NCBI RefSeq assembly: GCF_963855985.1
Contig: NC_087091.1
Location: forward strand, 14,824,154 to 14,888,153
Direction: 5' to 3'
Source of the DNA: Ostrinia nubilalis
Taxonomy: Eukaryota > Arthropoda > Insecta > Lepidoptera > Crambidae
Length of the DNA stretch: 64,000 nucleotides
In this document: positions 26,401-41,400 of the stretch, in pieces
How the letters are laid out: the number at the start of each line of letters is the position of its first letter
How positions within the stretch are numbered: the first letter of the stretch is position 1
Notes under the pieces: generated by a model
What the model saw: only the letters and a program-made list of their open reading frames with translations
What the model was told of the DNA's origin: nothing
Database searches by the model: none
Translations under genes and position numbers: made by a program

Positions 26401-29400
26401 GATAGTTTTTATCCCGGTTTTTGAAACAGGGACGCGCGCGATAAAGTTTTTCTGTGACAGACAAAATTCCACGCGGGCGAAGCCGCGGGCGGAAAGCTAG
26501 TACACAATATTTTGCAATGTATCGACGTTGCTATATGCATTTATATCGAAAACAACCTTGTGATAGCGATAAGATTAGCGTTTCCACTTCAGATAGATTT
26601 CTCACAAATGTCTTTCGTCTGTTTATATCATTTCCTATAATAAATACCTACCGACGAGGAAAGTTACGCAAAATATTTTCACAGCCAAGTGTTAAACAAA
26701 CGATTATTATAAGTTTACACGCACCGATAACGAGGTTTTATATTATTTATTCATGAAATTCATAATTTGCTTTCAGTTTAAAGCGTTGGCGCACTGCGTC
26801 CCATTCGAAAGAACTTCATCCGCTTTGTTTCTGGAACTATAATATTAATCAATATCTAATATTAATAATATCCACTGTTATATATTTACCGCTTAGTAAA
26901 TAATGTAGAGCGCACTAAAGCGCGAAATGTTCAGGAAACGTTGTATACTACTTCTTACAAAGCTACAGAGAAAACTAGAGCAAAAAGATTAACCGTTACT
27001 AGAAAATTGTTAAATATAAACCAAACTCGTATCTTTAAAAGTATGATAAATAAATAAAAAATAATACCTAATTGTTTCTATTGTAATAAACCTACCTCAT
27101 CAAATTATTAATTTGATGAAAAGTAAAATTTGTTTACTGCGCAGTCGATACCCAAAAGGAATCGAGTTATAATCGATTCAGATCACGATTCGCTCGGACG
27201 ATATAAATAGTGATATACACATCCATAATACATACCGCACCCTTACTTGGTTGGGCACCACAGATGCTTGTATGGGATGAATAATAATTAGTTAGACATA
27301 ATTAATAATTGTATAAGGCATTGGCCTAGGGTCCACTGTTTACTGTGTTGCATGAATGGCCGGCAGCTAAGTAACATTTAATGTGAACAAAGATTGAAGA
27401 AGGAAAAAATATCTTAGTAAAAAGACCTCGAAGAAAATTTTATTGTAGAGGAAGAGACCCTTTATGAACCTTCTAAAGCATCTAGCATAACTCTATCGAT
27501 ATTACAATAACTTAAATCCCTTTCACATCTTAGGTTTTAAATGGTAAAATGTTTAGTACGTTTAATTAATAAAATTGTGAAATATGGGTAGGTTACACGA
27601 AGAACATTATCGGTAAAAAGGATTTTCAGGATTATTTCAGCCTTCAGGATCAGATCTTCAAAATAATGTTTCAGATGTTTCTAACAAAATCATTAGGAAT
27701 AAGTATTACATTTACAAACGAAACCAGCACGAGCACGGTAACGTAAACCGCTCTTGCTCGCATTAACTGAAATCCCTTTTGGCAACAAAATCGCCCGACC
27801 ATTATCAACAGTCGTTTAGCCTGCCAGCATCTGTCCAAATGTCTCCGACTCCCTGAGTCAAATTAGCGTTTTTCTCCAAAACCGGTTGAGCCACTCTCGA
27901 GCTGATTTCACATTCATTTTGCACTTAATACGAGCATTCGTCACGTTGCGGGAGATTGCCGGTAATTGCCGCGTTACATATGGCTCTGGAAAGGGGCAAT
28001 GTTGGCATTGCATCGCCCATAAAAATGTCACAAGCCGCAAACAATTTGCGGCTAGAGTTGAGTTGAGCACTCTAGTAGTTTCTCTGGTAAAGTGAAACAA
28101 GCTAGGCTGTAAGGTGCTTTATGAATAGTTCATTATGTTAGCTTATGTAATTAGTACATACATACTATACTACATACATAGTTTTAAACTAGATTCACTT
28201 ACATGGGACCACCGAGAGCATATTGGTTAGAATCTTTATTTTTGAATCCTATGGTCGGTAATACAAATGCCTGTTCAATGTAGCTCACAAAGAATGTCAA
28301 AATTATATTTATTTAAAAGACTTCTATCGTAATAACCTAATCGAGGAAGCCATAGTCATTTTCTATCGTAAACACTTATTTCATTCATCATTTTCTCTTC
28401 AATATGCTAATCGTAAAACATAACCGTAACCGACTTTATAAAATCTATAATGCCGGAAAAAATCACTTAATATTAATAAGTCAAGACTCCAATCAAGTTG
28501 TTATTGTGACATTAATGATCAATTAAGTAGCAAAATGGCAGTTGTTGAGGTGAGATGATTAATTTTACATAAACTGATTGAAATGGTAAGAGACACTTTT
28601 TGGGACTTCGCCATATTTGGAGGGGCAATCATATCAATATTATAAGCAACTTAATAGGTATGCTATAACATACTACTATAATAAATAATACTGCAGTGCT
28701 ATGTAGAGTCACAATTTATTGGTTTAATACATACATTTTTTTAATATAGTTCCTAAGCGCAGATTGCACTGGTCAAATTCATCATACCTACTTAGCTTGC
28801 TTGAATAGTGATAATGAATGTAATGTACCAATGTTTTACAAATATTTTTCCGGATCTTACCCATCTCTACACGAAGAAGCCTAACTACAAGAAAAAAGCC
28901 TACACAGTCTTACGATAAAATAATATTAAGATTACGTAAAAAAATCTTCTACTTCTACCTTTCCAAGTTATCCTGAAGTAGAAAACTTACATATTATACC
29001 TACCTATCTACTCTTATCAAGGACTTTTGTAATCGGATCTTTTTGCCCAAAGTTGAAAATTCGATACACGCCTTCGCCCTTAAGCGGATGACGTACTAAA
29101 CTAATTGATAAAAACATTTCTTTGGATAGAAATTGGATATATCAAATTTCAAAGGAGCGCTTTTGTTTTGATGTCTTTTACCTTTTACTTTGTGAAAATA
29201 CGAGTCGACAATTTTATTTATGAGCTCCATCCATCATAAACGTAACATTTTGAGGACTAGTTAAAAATAATAAGTTGGCCAACACGTTGTCAAAAGTTAA
29301 TAGAAAATCACTCATCACGAAGAACATAGAAAAGGTCGTTGTGGGTCAGAGCACCAGTCAATCAAACTAGTTACGTAAGTTTAGTTTTAGCTTGACTATG

Positions 29401-32400
29401 CATTAATATTATTATATCACAAAGAAAGAATATAATCAGATAAAAACCACTCCTCTTTGTCAGACGATCGGGCTTATCCTGATAGCGAGCTATCTATCAA
29501 TTTTGTTTATTATGACAAATCAGTCTAAAAGTTTTTATGATTGCATTGCACACATAAAGTTACCAGCTATCTTTTTTTTATCCTTCCTTTCCATGTTTCT
29601 GTTTTCAGAAATGACTTCACTAACAAGATATTTTCCATTATACCTAATTATTTTCTATTTAATATTAAGTAGGCTGAGCATTAGAGTTAAATCCTATATC
29701 TTATTTTGTCTAGACTGTGAGAGGTAAGCTTGCCTAACCGTAACTCCGAGACATCTAAAAGCTGCTGATTTTCTATTAATATCATACCTACTTTCATATC
29801 TTTTATAAAATCAAGGAAGCAAATAAAACTGGGCTCGAATTTATGTTCAATTAAGAAGTCACTCAACCGGACAAAAACACACTACCGGAACACTTGAAAT
29901 ATCATGATAGTCGCTACTCGCTAGCAAAAAGGAATAATCCTACATTATTCATCGATCCACTTCCATACGCATGGTAGCAATATAACACCTTGTCTACCTT
30001 CAGGCTTTGACAGCAGTGACATTTGTGACAGACAGCTGAGAACAGGTATTTTGGTTAGGAAACTTCTCAGCGACTGATGGTTGACCGATCACGGCAGCAG
30101 TGGGCCTGACAGGTATCAACCCTGATTGAAGGTTAACATGATATCACATGATTTTGCGGTTGGTTAACGGTGCTCACCATAGCATAAACAGCTTTTTGGG
30201 TCTTTGTTAATGTTATTTTATATTTCAAAGAGTCTATGTGAGACCCTAGCTGGGTAGAGTCGAAAAAAGGAGCATGAATGTTTCATGAATCAAAATAAAG
30301 AATACTTTCATGTTTAAACCTAGATTTAAACTTCATCTAATAGATTATCATTAATTCTGTCAATGAACACGATTTACCACAAGCCCCATTGTCGTCGTTA
30401 CCTAATCAATCAAAAATTTTATTATCGTTTTAGGATACGTTAATGATTTTATGAATGGCGATAATAAAACGGATTTTTTTGATTGACGTAATGTGATAGA
30501 GTCGTCGGAATGATATTAATTTTAAATATAGAAGAAAGAAGAAAAGTAAAACTGAAAGCTTCAGGATCTAAGGTGACCTACAGGACAAGCAGAAATGACT
30601 AAAGTACCTACCTACCTATTATTTGTACGAGAACGACTGGTAGGCACTAGAATTCTTTACTCATGTGAATGCAATGTGATGTTTAGCACCAATATTAGTC
30701 ACATTACTTATAAAATTATAGCTATCGGGTTATCAGTGTTATGATAATCACATTCGAGTGGTATATCGGTATAATAACTCGAACGCGATAAGCCGTCTTT
30801 TCAATAAAACATACTAAAGTTTCTGGAAAGCGATTAGATCAATGATCACGCGCATAGTGCAATCGCTCGACTTTTGGAAAATTTTCGCGCAAATCAGGGA
30901 CGCGTCGATAAAAATAATTATATAAAGAATAAGAAAACATTCTTAAAAACTATTGTAGTAAGCCTACATTAATTTACATTTATTTTTATCTAATGGCGCA
31001 CGTTTTCGTGTTTTAGGATACAATATCTGACACAGCGGGGAAACAGGGATTTAGGAATTCATCATAATATACCTATTTATAAATCACCTTCTATTTATAC
31101 TTTTTCAACTGAATCGTGTAATGTCAATGTCGGGAGATTATCTCTAGAAAGATTGTTGGATTTACACCCGACAAAGATGAATCTTTATCAAATTATCGGA
31201 TTCAGTCTTTTTAGATGTTTTAGAGATTACGTAGTGATGATTAAAAATGACTGTATCATTGATATCTCTACTATATGCTTAACTGACTATTGTCAAGCAT
31301 AACAACAATTATAAAGGATACTTACACAAATAAACAAATGCCTCCCTACCTAAGTAAGTATTAATTATTATTAGTTCAATCAAAACAAACTAATTCAATT
31401 TTGTAATAATAAAAACAAATCATTGTTTCTTTAGGTATAATTGATTATTTAGAACAGTGGCTTCATTGCAAGGCTTATTTCTTTACAAAGAGCTTTGTAA
31501 ATCGCAACCAGCTCTACCGACAAGGTATGTACTTATTTATGACAAAGAAATAACCAAGCGTTAGTCACCGTTCGGCAAAAATTACATCAAAATAAACTAC
31601 AAATATCTGGGTGAGGAGTCACCGAGTTCGATAAGCAGACAAAAACAATAAGTTTTTATAATTATTCATTAACTTCTTTTTACTTATAATGTTTTTGGAG
31701 GGCGTTATCTTTTTTGTTTCCGTTTTCTCACTTCAAAATTTCAGCACATTTGGTTAGATAATTGTCTCTACATTTACTAGGTATTAAGAACATAAATCAT
31801 ATTTTTGTTCTTAAGTAGAAATTGAGTTTTAGACTCGTCCCTAAATGGTCACGTTTTCGCAGCGTCAATTTATTTAAAAGCATTTCTCATACCATATACA
31901 TTAATTATATCCCCTATGGCTATTGTTATATTTGTCTTGCCTCAATCATTTGTCGATAAAATTAAATTTTATCTCAGTCCAGTAATTTAGCATCGCAAAC
32001 CGTTCAACTATAGCGACCAACGCGACGCCACTGATAAGTTAGTATTTTTTTCCCTCAGGTTTTTCAAAATACTCAGTGAGTAAGAAGTAAGAACTAGATC
32101 GGTACGCGAATTATTCAATCGTCTAAGTAGTTATTTATACATAACATAAAGTGAATGCATTATCACAAACATGTAAATAGAAAACGTTTGTGTACCATAA
32201 ATAGAAAATTCTAATTTTAATAAACATTTTGTGTTGTATAATAACAAACAGTACATGTATTGCATTAACAAGTTACTTTCTACTGATAAATAAATTAAAA
32301 TATTTAAAAATAAACTAATGTAAGCAATTATGTAAAGCCCCTCCTAAGCTCTGAAACGCTAGAGCACCTACGCAAGGATTTGCTCCAAATGAAAAACATC

Positions 32401-35400
32401 AATGGAATATTAATAAATCTTGCTTTTAAATTAATTTAGATTATAATACTTATTACTAGATATTATTATGGCTTCTGATTATCAACTGCATTTGAACACC
32501 AATGCTTTAAATACATTCCCTATTAAGGATGTAAGTAGGAGAATAAGTATTGGATACCTGTGTGAATAAAAAATTTAGATTATTAGCAGGGAACTTTCAA
32601 ATCATAGAGTCAAACTATGAACGAAAATAGCACGTTGGAAAATTATCTAATACTTAGACTGATCTCAGAAATGATACTCGAAATTAAAAATCTGCCACAA
32701 AAATAAACAGATTTTCTTTCAAGAGAAACATTGGGTAGTATGCGAATTACTATTTCACCAAACATCTATCACTATCCTGAAATAAACGAGTACTTTAAAA
32801 TTAGAGCTTCTTATTTTAGTAAACCTACTAAAATAGATAAAGAACTATTGTTTTTCATCAACTAAACATAGACAGTTTCTAACAACAAATAAAGTATCAA
32901 TATCGTTTGTTTATGCTAGCAGCACGTGTACCGCTTCGACGGGTGTTTTTCGAATCTTGAAATAAACGAGTGCTTCGAAATTAAGAGATTTTTTTCAGGA
33001 GAAAATATCATGTTGTGCAGTAAAGTAGGTAGGTACTTAACCTCGATAACTATTGTTTTCTTTTCATCTACAAGGACAGCTTCTAACAACAAACAAAGTA
33101 TCAATATCGTTTGTTTATGCTAGCAGCACGTGTACCGCTTGGCCGGGTGTTGGCGCCAGTGTTTTGTATTGTTTTTCTTCCCGAAACGGCATTGAGTCGC
33201 TAAGGGTAATGAGTAATGGTTTAAATAAAGTAATGCACTTTGTACTCGAGTTTAATGTTGCATCTTCGGTTTGGTTTAGACGTTTTATGGCGCTGGGAAG
33301 TGATACTGTGCTTTGATGTGTAACAATTCGTTGGCGGTATTTGACTTTAGATTTATAGAGATTGCTCCAATACATTAACTTTTTACTAATCCAATTCTAC
33401 CTACAAACTCCTACAGTTTCTGTTCACAAAAATGTGCAGCTCTTACAAAACTAACCGTTTCAGTAAATAAAGTGGGCTGTGTGAACCAAATTAATACTTT
33501 TAAGACGAATTTGATGTAGAGCTTCTATTAAGAATAAACTTTACATAAATAAGTTTTTAACCAGTGAAAATAGAAATTCATAGAGTCAAAAATAATAGTC
33601 AAAATAACTCCCACTATGAGCCAATTCGATTTGATCCTCACTTCCAGGCACAAACTGTACCGACCTGCACCACTTTTTTTGCTGTAAACAATGATTCAGG
33701 AAACTCATTCAATGAAGAATGTTCACTAATTTTGTTTTTTAACTTTCTGTATTCTCTGTTAAAAATAAAAAATACACGTGAAAGAATTATTTCGATACGT
33801 CAATTAGTTTCCAAGATATTGAATTTTAAAAGTGCGGGCGGCGGCCAGCCCGCCATTTTATGCGCGTGACGTCATATTACAGTGACTGGCTCATATTTGT
33901 ATGGGTGGAATCTTGCAAGCTGAATCAAGACCCACTTCCGGACAACCGATTAAGCTGAAATTTCGCAAACACATGAGTGATTTGGATGACCATGCAATAT
34001 TATGATGACATGGAGCTGATCTGATGATGGAGCTGGAAGGTGGCCATAGGAACTCTATAATAAAACGACTTAAATCCATCGAGTTTGGGCTCGTTCGTTT
34101 TGTATTGATGAGTACTTTAATTCTATATAGTAATCAGGGTCTAATGATGGAGCTGGAAGGTAATTCGCAAAAAAACGACACAATCGCATCAAGTTTGGAT
34201 TTGGTTCAATTTTAATTTCTGTGATGGGTCTGGGTGTTAATATGTATAATAAGTTTGTATTTGCAAAAAAATGTATTTAAGTATGTTTATATCCGTTTTC
34301 TAGTGAGCGGACACTGTGAATGATGTACGTCACGCGGAGTCACGTGACCGTCGGCGGGACTCAATATACGAGGGTGGTCTGAAAAGTTTCCGACCTCAAC
34401 GTGAAGATGGCAGCATACATCAATTAAAGTCAGGGAATGTAATTGTGCATCTTTTGACAGCAACACTTCAAAGTTTCAGCCATTTTTGACGCGCGGTTTT
34501 TATTTGAAAGTCGTTTGAGTGAGTCGATGTGAGTATTTTTGTGAAAATGGAAAAAATCGAGTATCGAGCTGTCATAAAATATTTGTTTTTGAAAGGGAAT
34601 ACCCCTACGCAAATCAAAGATGAGTTAGATTCTGTGTACGGGGACTCTTCACCGTCATTTACCACAGTAAAATTTTGGGCAGCCGAATTTAAACGTGGCC
34701 GTAAGAGCTTGGGAGATGATGAACGTTCGGGACGTCCAAAAACTGTAACTACTGACGATAACATCGCTAAAGTTCACCAAATGGTGTTAGACGACCGCCG
34801 AATTAAAGTGAGAGAGATAGCAGAGGCAATGAAAATGTCCAAAGAACGTGTTTGTCACATATTAAATCAAGATTTAGGCATGAGAAAGCTGTCCGCGCGT
34901 TGGGTGCCGCGTTTGCTAACGTCAGACCAACGACGTGTTCGAATGAACATTTCCAATGCTCTGTTGGCGCAGTTTAGGCGCAATAAATCCGAGTTTTGGC
35001 GCCGACTAATTACTGTAGATGAGACTATGTAGAAAAATAAAAATAAATTTTAAGAAAAAAAATCTTGTATCTATGTTAGGTCGGAAACTTTTCAGACCAC
35101 CCTCGTATAAGCGAACTTTGAATGCCTATAAAATCATAACTACTGGGTATTTTTGAATGAAATAAAAACTAATGTATTTGTAAATGTAAAAGCTTAACTG
35201 TAACATAGGTTTCAAGTGATTTTGCATACCTAGTAACATTCTCAATTAACAGTCCATTTATTACCGTCCTTATGTCCTTTGCAGGATTGCGACCTACAAA
35301 GAAGCTTCACATTTGTGCATAATTCAACACCCCCATGTTCCGATAAACCATAAACTCAATTAGGCAATCCGTAATCGCCGCGGGCGCATGCTATCTAGGC

Positions 35401-38400
35401 AGGAATGCACCACGCATGCGCCGGGGCGTAATGAAAATTAGTATAGTGATGTACCTACGTGTTGTTCGAGAAGATCAGAGAGTCGGTTGTTGAACAAGTT
35501 GGTGGGCGAAACGATGTCGACAACGCAAGATATTTAGGTTATTGGGTTTTTAAACACCTTGTACTTAAATATCATAGTAGAGCCGCTTCTGTAAATTCAC
35601 CATCATAACCATCAGGTGACTCCACTGCAGGACCACGACAAGCCTCTCAATTTTACCAGAGGACTTAGCCTTAAACTCCTGCCTAAGATAAATTATTAAC
35701 TAATTGGTTAAATAACAATATTTAGAGACTAATCAAAGACTCTATGATTTAAGTTTTCAACTTTTCATAATATTTGACATCCAAAATGTATATCTCCGCT
35801 TTCATATACTTAAGTAAGGAAAGTTAGAATATAGTTTATCAGTAAGTAATATAAGTACCAAAGATTAACTAATTAGCAACTAGCAATACTGATTTTCTTT
35901 ATTATTGAAGTATGATCCTTGATATTAATGCAGCAAACAAACGTTTAGCGTCTGAAGAGATGCCTGCTATTTAAATCTTGATTGTTTTCAATCGATATCA
36001 TTTACGACACCCTCACTAGAGTCCAGTACCCGTCACGCCAGGGCTACACCGTTACGTTGTAACAAACCTCTGTCAAACAATAACAGTGGAAAACTGAGCT
36101 CTAATACACCGCAATAAGACTCTCTGGTGCGCACGCGCATCGCTTGCATCGACGCACCGCGTTTACGTTGCATGCAGTGTTCATGCCGTGATTTATTGAC
36201 TGATCGGAATATTCTCAACGGTAGGTTTACTGGGAACTTGTATTGGAGCAGTGATCTCTGGTTGTACAAATTAGTTCTTAATTCTAAGTAAAAATGGTCC
36301 TTCAAAAAATATTGTTCAACAAGAGCTAAGACGGTGAGTCTTGAACTTGTCACCTAATAATATTTTATTAACTTTATATAGATTTAACTATTATCTAATA
36401 ATAATATGGCGAGTTTAAATCTTCATTATCTTCTACTAGTCTTTTCCAATTGAAGTCTAGTAACAATCCCAACTACTCCCTCTATTTCTTCTGTCTTTCA
36501 CAAGCAAGCGGTTTCGTAAACATGTGTAATAAATATTACAATTAAATACCTACGTGATTAAGTTAATTGATTTAACTTTACAAAATTAAAAGTAAATAGG
36601 TTGGTATTTGGCTCACATTGTTCTCGTAGCGGTCAATCATTAAAAGAAAAATAATGTATTGTTTAAAACGAATGTAAGACATACATTGCATTACGAGTAG
36701 GTACGAGTTTTAATTTAACTGGTCAAACTTGTTGTTCTGTACAGACTTTATAAAACAGAGTAGCAACCAGTCTGCCGATAATATTGTAAACGCTCACCTA
36801 TTACAGTTCACCATTACAGTTATGATGATGATTATAGATGCCTTCAAAGCAGACAGGTGGCTCCTGTAATGTAATTCCAGTCCTCATCTTTAATTCAGCT
36901 GCAGATTAAACTAGGCAGCTGTTAAATCATGCGAGTGATATACGTAACTGCTCGGTACCGGTGGATTGTATAAACATTCATAAATGCCAAATTAACGGGC
37001 ATTTTTTTTAAAGTCACGCCGTACAGCCGGCAAAAAACGGTCTGCCTTAAGGTTGAGGTGCTTTTGGACGTCATAGATTAAAATATAATTTTGGTGAAAT
37101 GACCCCATATGCACGGCAGTTGTAAGTTAATCATAGAATCGGTGAGTGTAATTTACGTATATCTGTGTTATTATGATCCTGTAAGTTTTGTAACAATGAA
37201 GACAGAGCCGTATGCGAATGCTAGTATAAAACAGGTGTTGCATGATCTTCTTCGGGATAAACTGTAAATGTCATCTCGCTTCATGTATCATTGAAAATGG
37301 CTGACACCATTGGCAATCTAAAGCCCATCCGCATAAGGTCCAGAAAAGACTGGAGCCAGTTAGAAGATTTTTACGCAGTGCAATTTGTGTTTTTATAAGA
37401 AAAGTGTCTCGCGACCAGTCGTGGTGAGCATTATTTTGCAAGGCAGCTGCTCATTCCGAAGGTCGGGGTTTCTTTGCATTTTTATTGAAGCCATTAAGAA
37501 GTTGGATACAGCGGCAGATGGTGATCGCCATTTAACACGGGCTTATTACCGTTTAAAAGTATAAGTAGCTGAATGTCTTTGATCATATGACACCTGTTGG
37601 GTTCTCAACGCAAGTAAAACAGATATTCCTTGTCATATTCGCTGGGTATGTTGTAATTTTTTTTATCAAAATCGCGCTTTCGCCCTTGCGGTATAATGAA
37701 GCACGTGGGACTTTTACGAGATAAAATAAACGTAAAAACGTTATTTTCCAAGATTCAAGCTTGAATCAGCCGTATCCAAAACGATATCTATAAAAGGAAT
37801 ATATAAATAAAAGACGGGTTGCGCAAAGTTTGCGGTTATAAGTAAGTATTCTTGAAGTTTTTTTCTGAAATCGTAGAATAAGTTGCTATTCATTAATTGT
37901 CTTTGAAACGGATCCTAAAAAAAATTAAACAGGTAGTTAAATCTGGCATAGTTAAAAAGAAGTTAGTGACGATGGCATAATGTTTTAGTGGAACTCGAGT
38001 ATTTTTAAGCGTTGGGATCGCTGTAACGCGTTAAAAGACAAGATATGTTTAGAACAACCAGTAACTACCACTAACCACTGCCACTGATCACTATAACGAT
38101 TGACATGGGAGAAAAAGAACTCAAATGGTCACTGATTTCAGAACAAACGATCAGTTATCTAGATAGAGGTAGTATCAGATTCAAAGTGCAAAAGAAGATT
38201 GTCTGAAATGATACAAATGATCGACTTGATGTTGATTGACAAATGAAAATAATAACGAAATCCGGTACCCAACACAAGTACTTTTGTTATAAATGACATA
38301 CCATTTATGGTAATGGAATGAAAGTGTTTGATATTCATTCAGACGGCCTGGCTACGTGGAAATCCGCTTGCTGTTTTGCTCAATGTTTACTAATAAGCGT

Positions 38401-41400
38401 CGGTCAACGGCCACGGATCGAACTGTCTGGGTCTAGACTGATCTTCAGGCTAAACTGGCTTAGTACTAAGTCTAAGCCTCTAAGGCTAATCAGGACTTAA
38501 GACCTAGTTTGAAATGTAGATTTATGTAAAATGTGTTTGCTGATGAAAACGTTCAAACAGGATAATCTTTTTGAATAAGCTGGATGCTCAGATCATCCCT
38601 TCTATGATCTGAGGCTGGATGATTTCTTGATTACCTACAAAATATCAGTTGCATCCTTTGTTCGTCTTGTTCTCTTTCATAAATTAATGCAAAGTTTGTA
38701 TGGATGGGCTGAGTAATACGCTAGTCTATAAGTACCTAGATTTTGTAACTGTCCATTATCTTTCATGATCATTAAGAAGATATTCACAACATTTATCGCA
38801 TTATTTAGTCCACTTTCCCGACATGTAGGTATAGCGTTTTGCCGATGCAAATTCCAAGCCCATTCTCTTAATAGATAAGGCTGTGAACCCGGGACCTCGC
38901 GTTAAGCAATTTAGCTCATTAATGGGCCACTCTTAATTGTAGCAATCGCTGCCCTCGCATTAAATACCGTTAAGGTTTGTGCGTACTGGTTTGTTTATCA
39001 GATGTTTCAACTCTACATTTTTATTTCCTTTGCCTAGGTAAGGTACTGTCAGCTTTTTTTTATTTTGTAGAAATAAGGTTCATGCAACTCGCGTGGGAGG
39101 AAACTGATTTCTTGTTTTCTGTAGGCAGCAATGGACTGGCTTGCCAGAGTGAATTTATATTAATTCAATTCCAACTAATTTTATTTGCTGATTACACCAG
39201 GCGTATTATGCCACTTACGGTTTTGGTTTGAAATTAAATTTTAAATAACTTGAATAAGGTTAAGTTATGAACTTATGAAGCGGGGTCTATGTAAGTTTTT
39301 CATATTTAGATCGCCAGTTAGTACCTAAGTTTTACAGAAACACTACCAAATTGTCAAGTGAGGACTTTCATAAATATCAAATCATATCAAGTGGGTGGTT
39401 TACTGGTTATCAGATCGGACCAAATATAATATTATGTTTATTGGGTCATCAGGACATGTTCAGCGATTAACTGATAAGGTAAATTGCATACATTTAGAGT
39501 TAAAGTTATATCAATGCAGATTGCAGTCTTGTAAAAATCTGATATCAGATGGAAAATTCAACAAATAACATTCTTGTGAAACATAATGTCCAATTAAATA
39601 AAAACGTAAAATTAAGTCTGTCTGATTATCTTAGTAGGTGACTCAGTTATAGTTAAGATAGGAAATACCAAAGTTTAATTTACTTCGAACTAGTAGGGAA
39701 AATATAAATAGCATGGAATAAGTAATTCACTTGAAGTTTCCGTGAGATTTTCTCCGCGCTTACATTAACTAAATGATTTTCAATACTAACGTTCGTTAAC
39801 TGGGCTAGTAGACAGTTTCTGGCTCAATATTCCCGGCTATAAGCCATCTTGTTTGTGTTTTGGATCGAGCTCGGTTCTGGGCAAACCGGTCCCGACACGT
39901 GCCTCCAGCGACCGCATCTATGTTGTTGCTTGGACTTGGACGTAGCTGTGCCGTGCACTACGGGACGTCTTCTATCTATCGTTACACATTAAATCCAAAG
40001 TAACATTATGAAGTTAATTTTAATACAGTCAGCGTCAAATAATTCGTGGCAGTCAAAGTAGCCAATAAGTTCGCAACAAGTCAACTTTTTGGCCACTTTG
40101 GGTGACGCAGGTGACGCTACACGAACTATTTGGTACAACGCGCTTAGCAGTCTTAACAAGAAAACCCACCACGGAACATTAGAAAGAGGTTTCTATGTTC
40201 TGTGAGTCCCACCAATTCAAACTACGACTGAACCTTGATAATTTCCGTTAAAAATTATTGCTATTGTAGATAATTAGATACCAATCCATGATTATGTTAC
40301 TCAACATTATTAAAGCAATTGAAATGATTAAAAACCAATATTTTCTCACGACCTTCCACCGAAACGACTGCACGAAAATAGTTCAACTGCTCGTTGCATA
40401 ATAAAAAATCATGCGGGCATGTCCGTCTGTCTATCGTAAACCGTTATCTGACGTATTCATAATAAAACGTGTTCGTAGTGTGCTCGATTATTTATTTTGA
40501 AACTGCGTGCGCACAGAGAGTCTTTTGTCCTTGCCTAGAACTTCATATCGAGTGTTAAATTGAGCAATTCAAACTCAAATAGCCAAAGTTTTAAAGATGA
40601 TTACTTATTTTTACAACAACATTAAAGATTCTAAATAGAATAACTGGAAACATAGTTTACTGCATCACTTGTTACAGTAATTAGAAATGAAACGTAACTG
40701 AAGACATCTCGTTCGCATTTTTAAACCAACCTACTCATCAAACCGTTTGAAAGTGAGATTTTAATCACTTATCAGACTGCTCATTATATCTGTTCGCTAC
40801 TATTTAGACAAAATCAAACCGATCAGCGATGCGTCTCAGGCTTTCTCCTTTGAAAAGAAATGCTTTGTAATTACACCGACGACGTGTGAAAGTGCGCAAT
40901 TTAGTTACTATTCCTCGCCGAATCAAGAATACTGGGTAGTCTGGGTAATTACTCTAAACCTCCTGTGGAGAAGACCACAGGTGATAGACAGAGAAGATTT
41001 CTTCAGATTTGCATTTATTACAGTTTCCGAGTGTTCTTGTATTTCGAACAGTTATAAGTTGATTGGTACAACGGCAGCCATTATAAACTTGATTAAACTT
41101 ATTGTTCGTTTAGAAATTACTTGTATCGAATTCCCGTTAATTGACTGTTAACTTACTTAAAGCTTCCTACTTGTAAAGATAATGCATTATTTATAAATCT
41201 TTCACATTTATTGTAGAGCGTTGTTTCAGTCGAGTATAGTTTTCTCTTTTACCTACATTTATGGCTATCATGTTGCTAGAGTTACCCATGTTGCTCAAGT
41301 ATTCTATGTTCAAGAATCAATTCAAACCAATTTTTCCAATATTATAGGTCATACTTGAATAATGAGCCTGGATCAGTTGCCTTTCTTTAAGGGACATTTC

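Larger units (their letters stand above)
33560..35230. mobile_element. Older interspersed repeat split by a mariner
   Basis: Bases 33560-34368 and 35106-35230 look like one dispersed lepidopteran repeat, with internal similarity: ATGATGGAGCTGGAAGGT occurs at 34024 and 34144. Removing the mariner joins GGGACTCAATA to TAAGCGAACTTTG. I recognise the sequence type as common in Lepidoptera but cannot name a family or give exact ends. No protein is encoded. Confidence 0.4.

Noticed and set aside
27858..28100. Overlapping 80- and 69-codon frames on both strands
   Set aside because: No protein similarity; more likely non-coding conserved DNA.
33564..33869. 101-codon plus-strand frame
   Set aside because: Lies in a dispersed repeat and shows no domain.
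36033..36353. 106-codon minus-strand frame
   Set aside because: No domain, no splice context and no neighbouring exon; consistent with chance in a GC-richer intron block.
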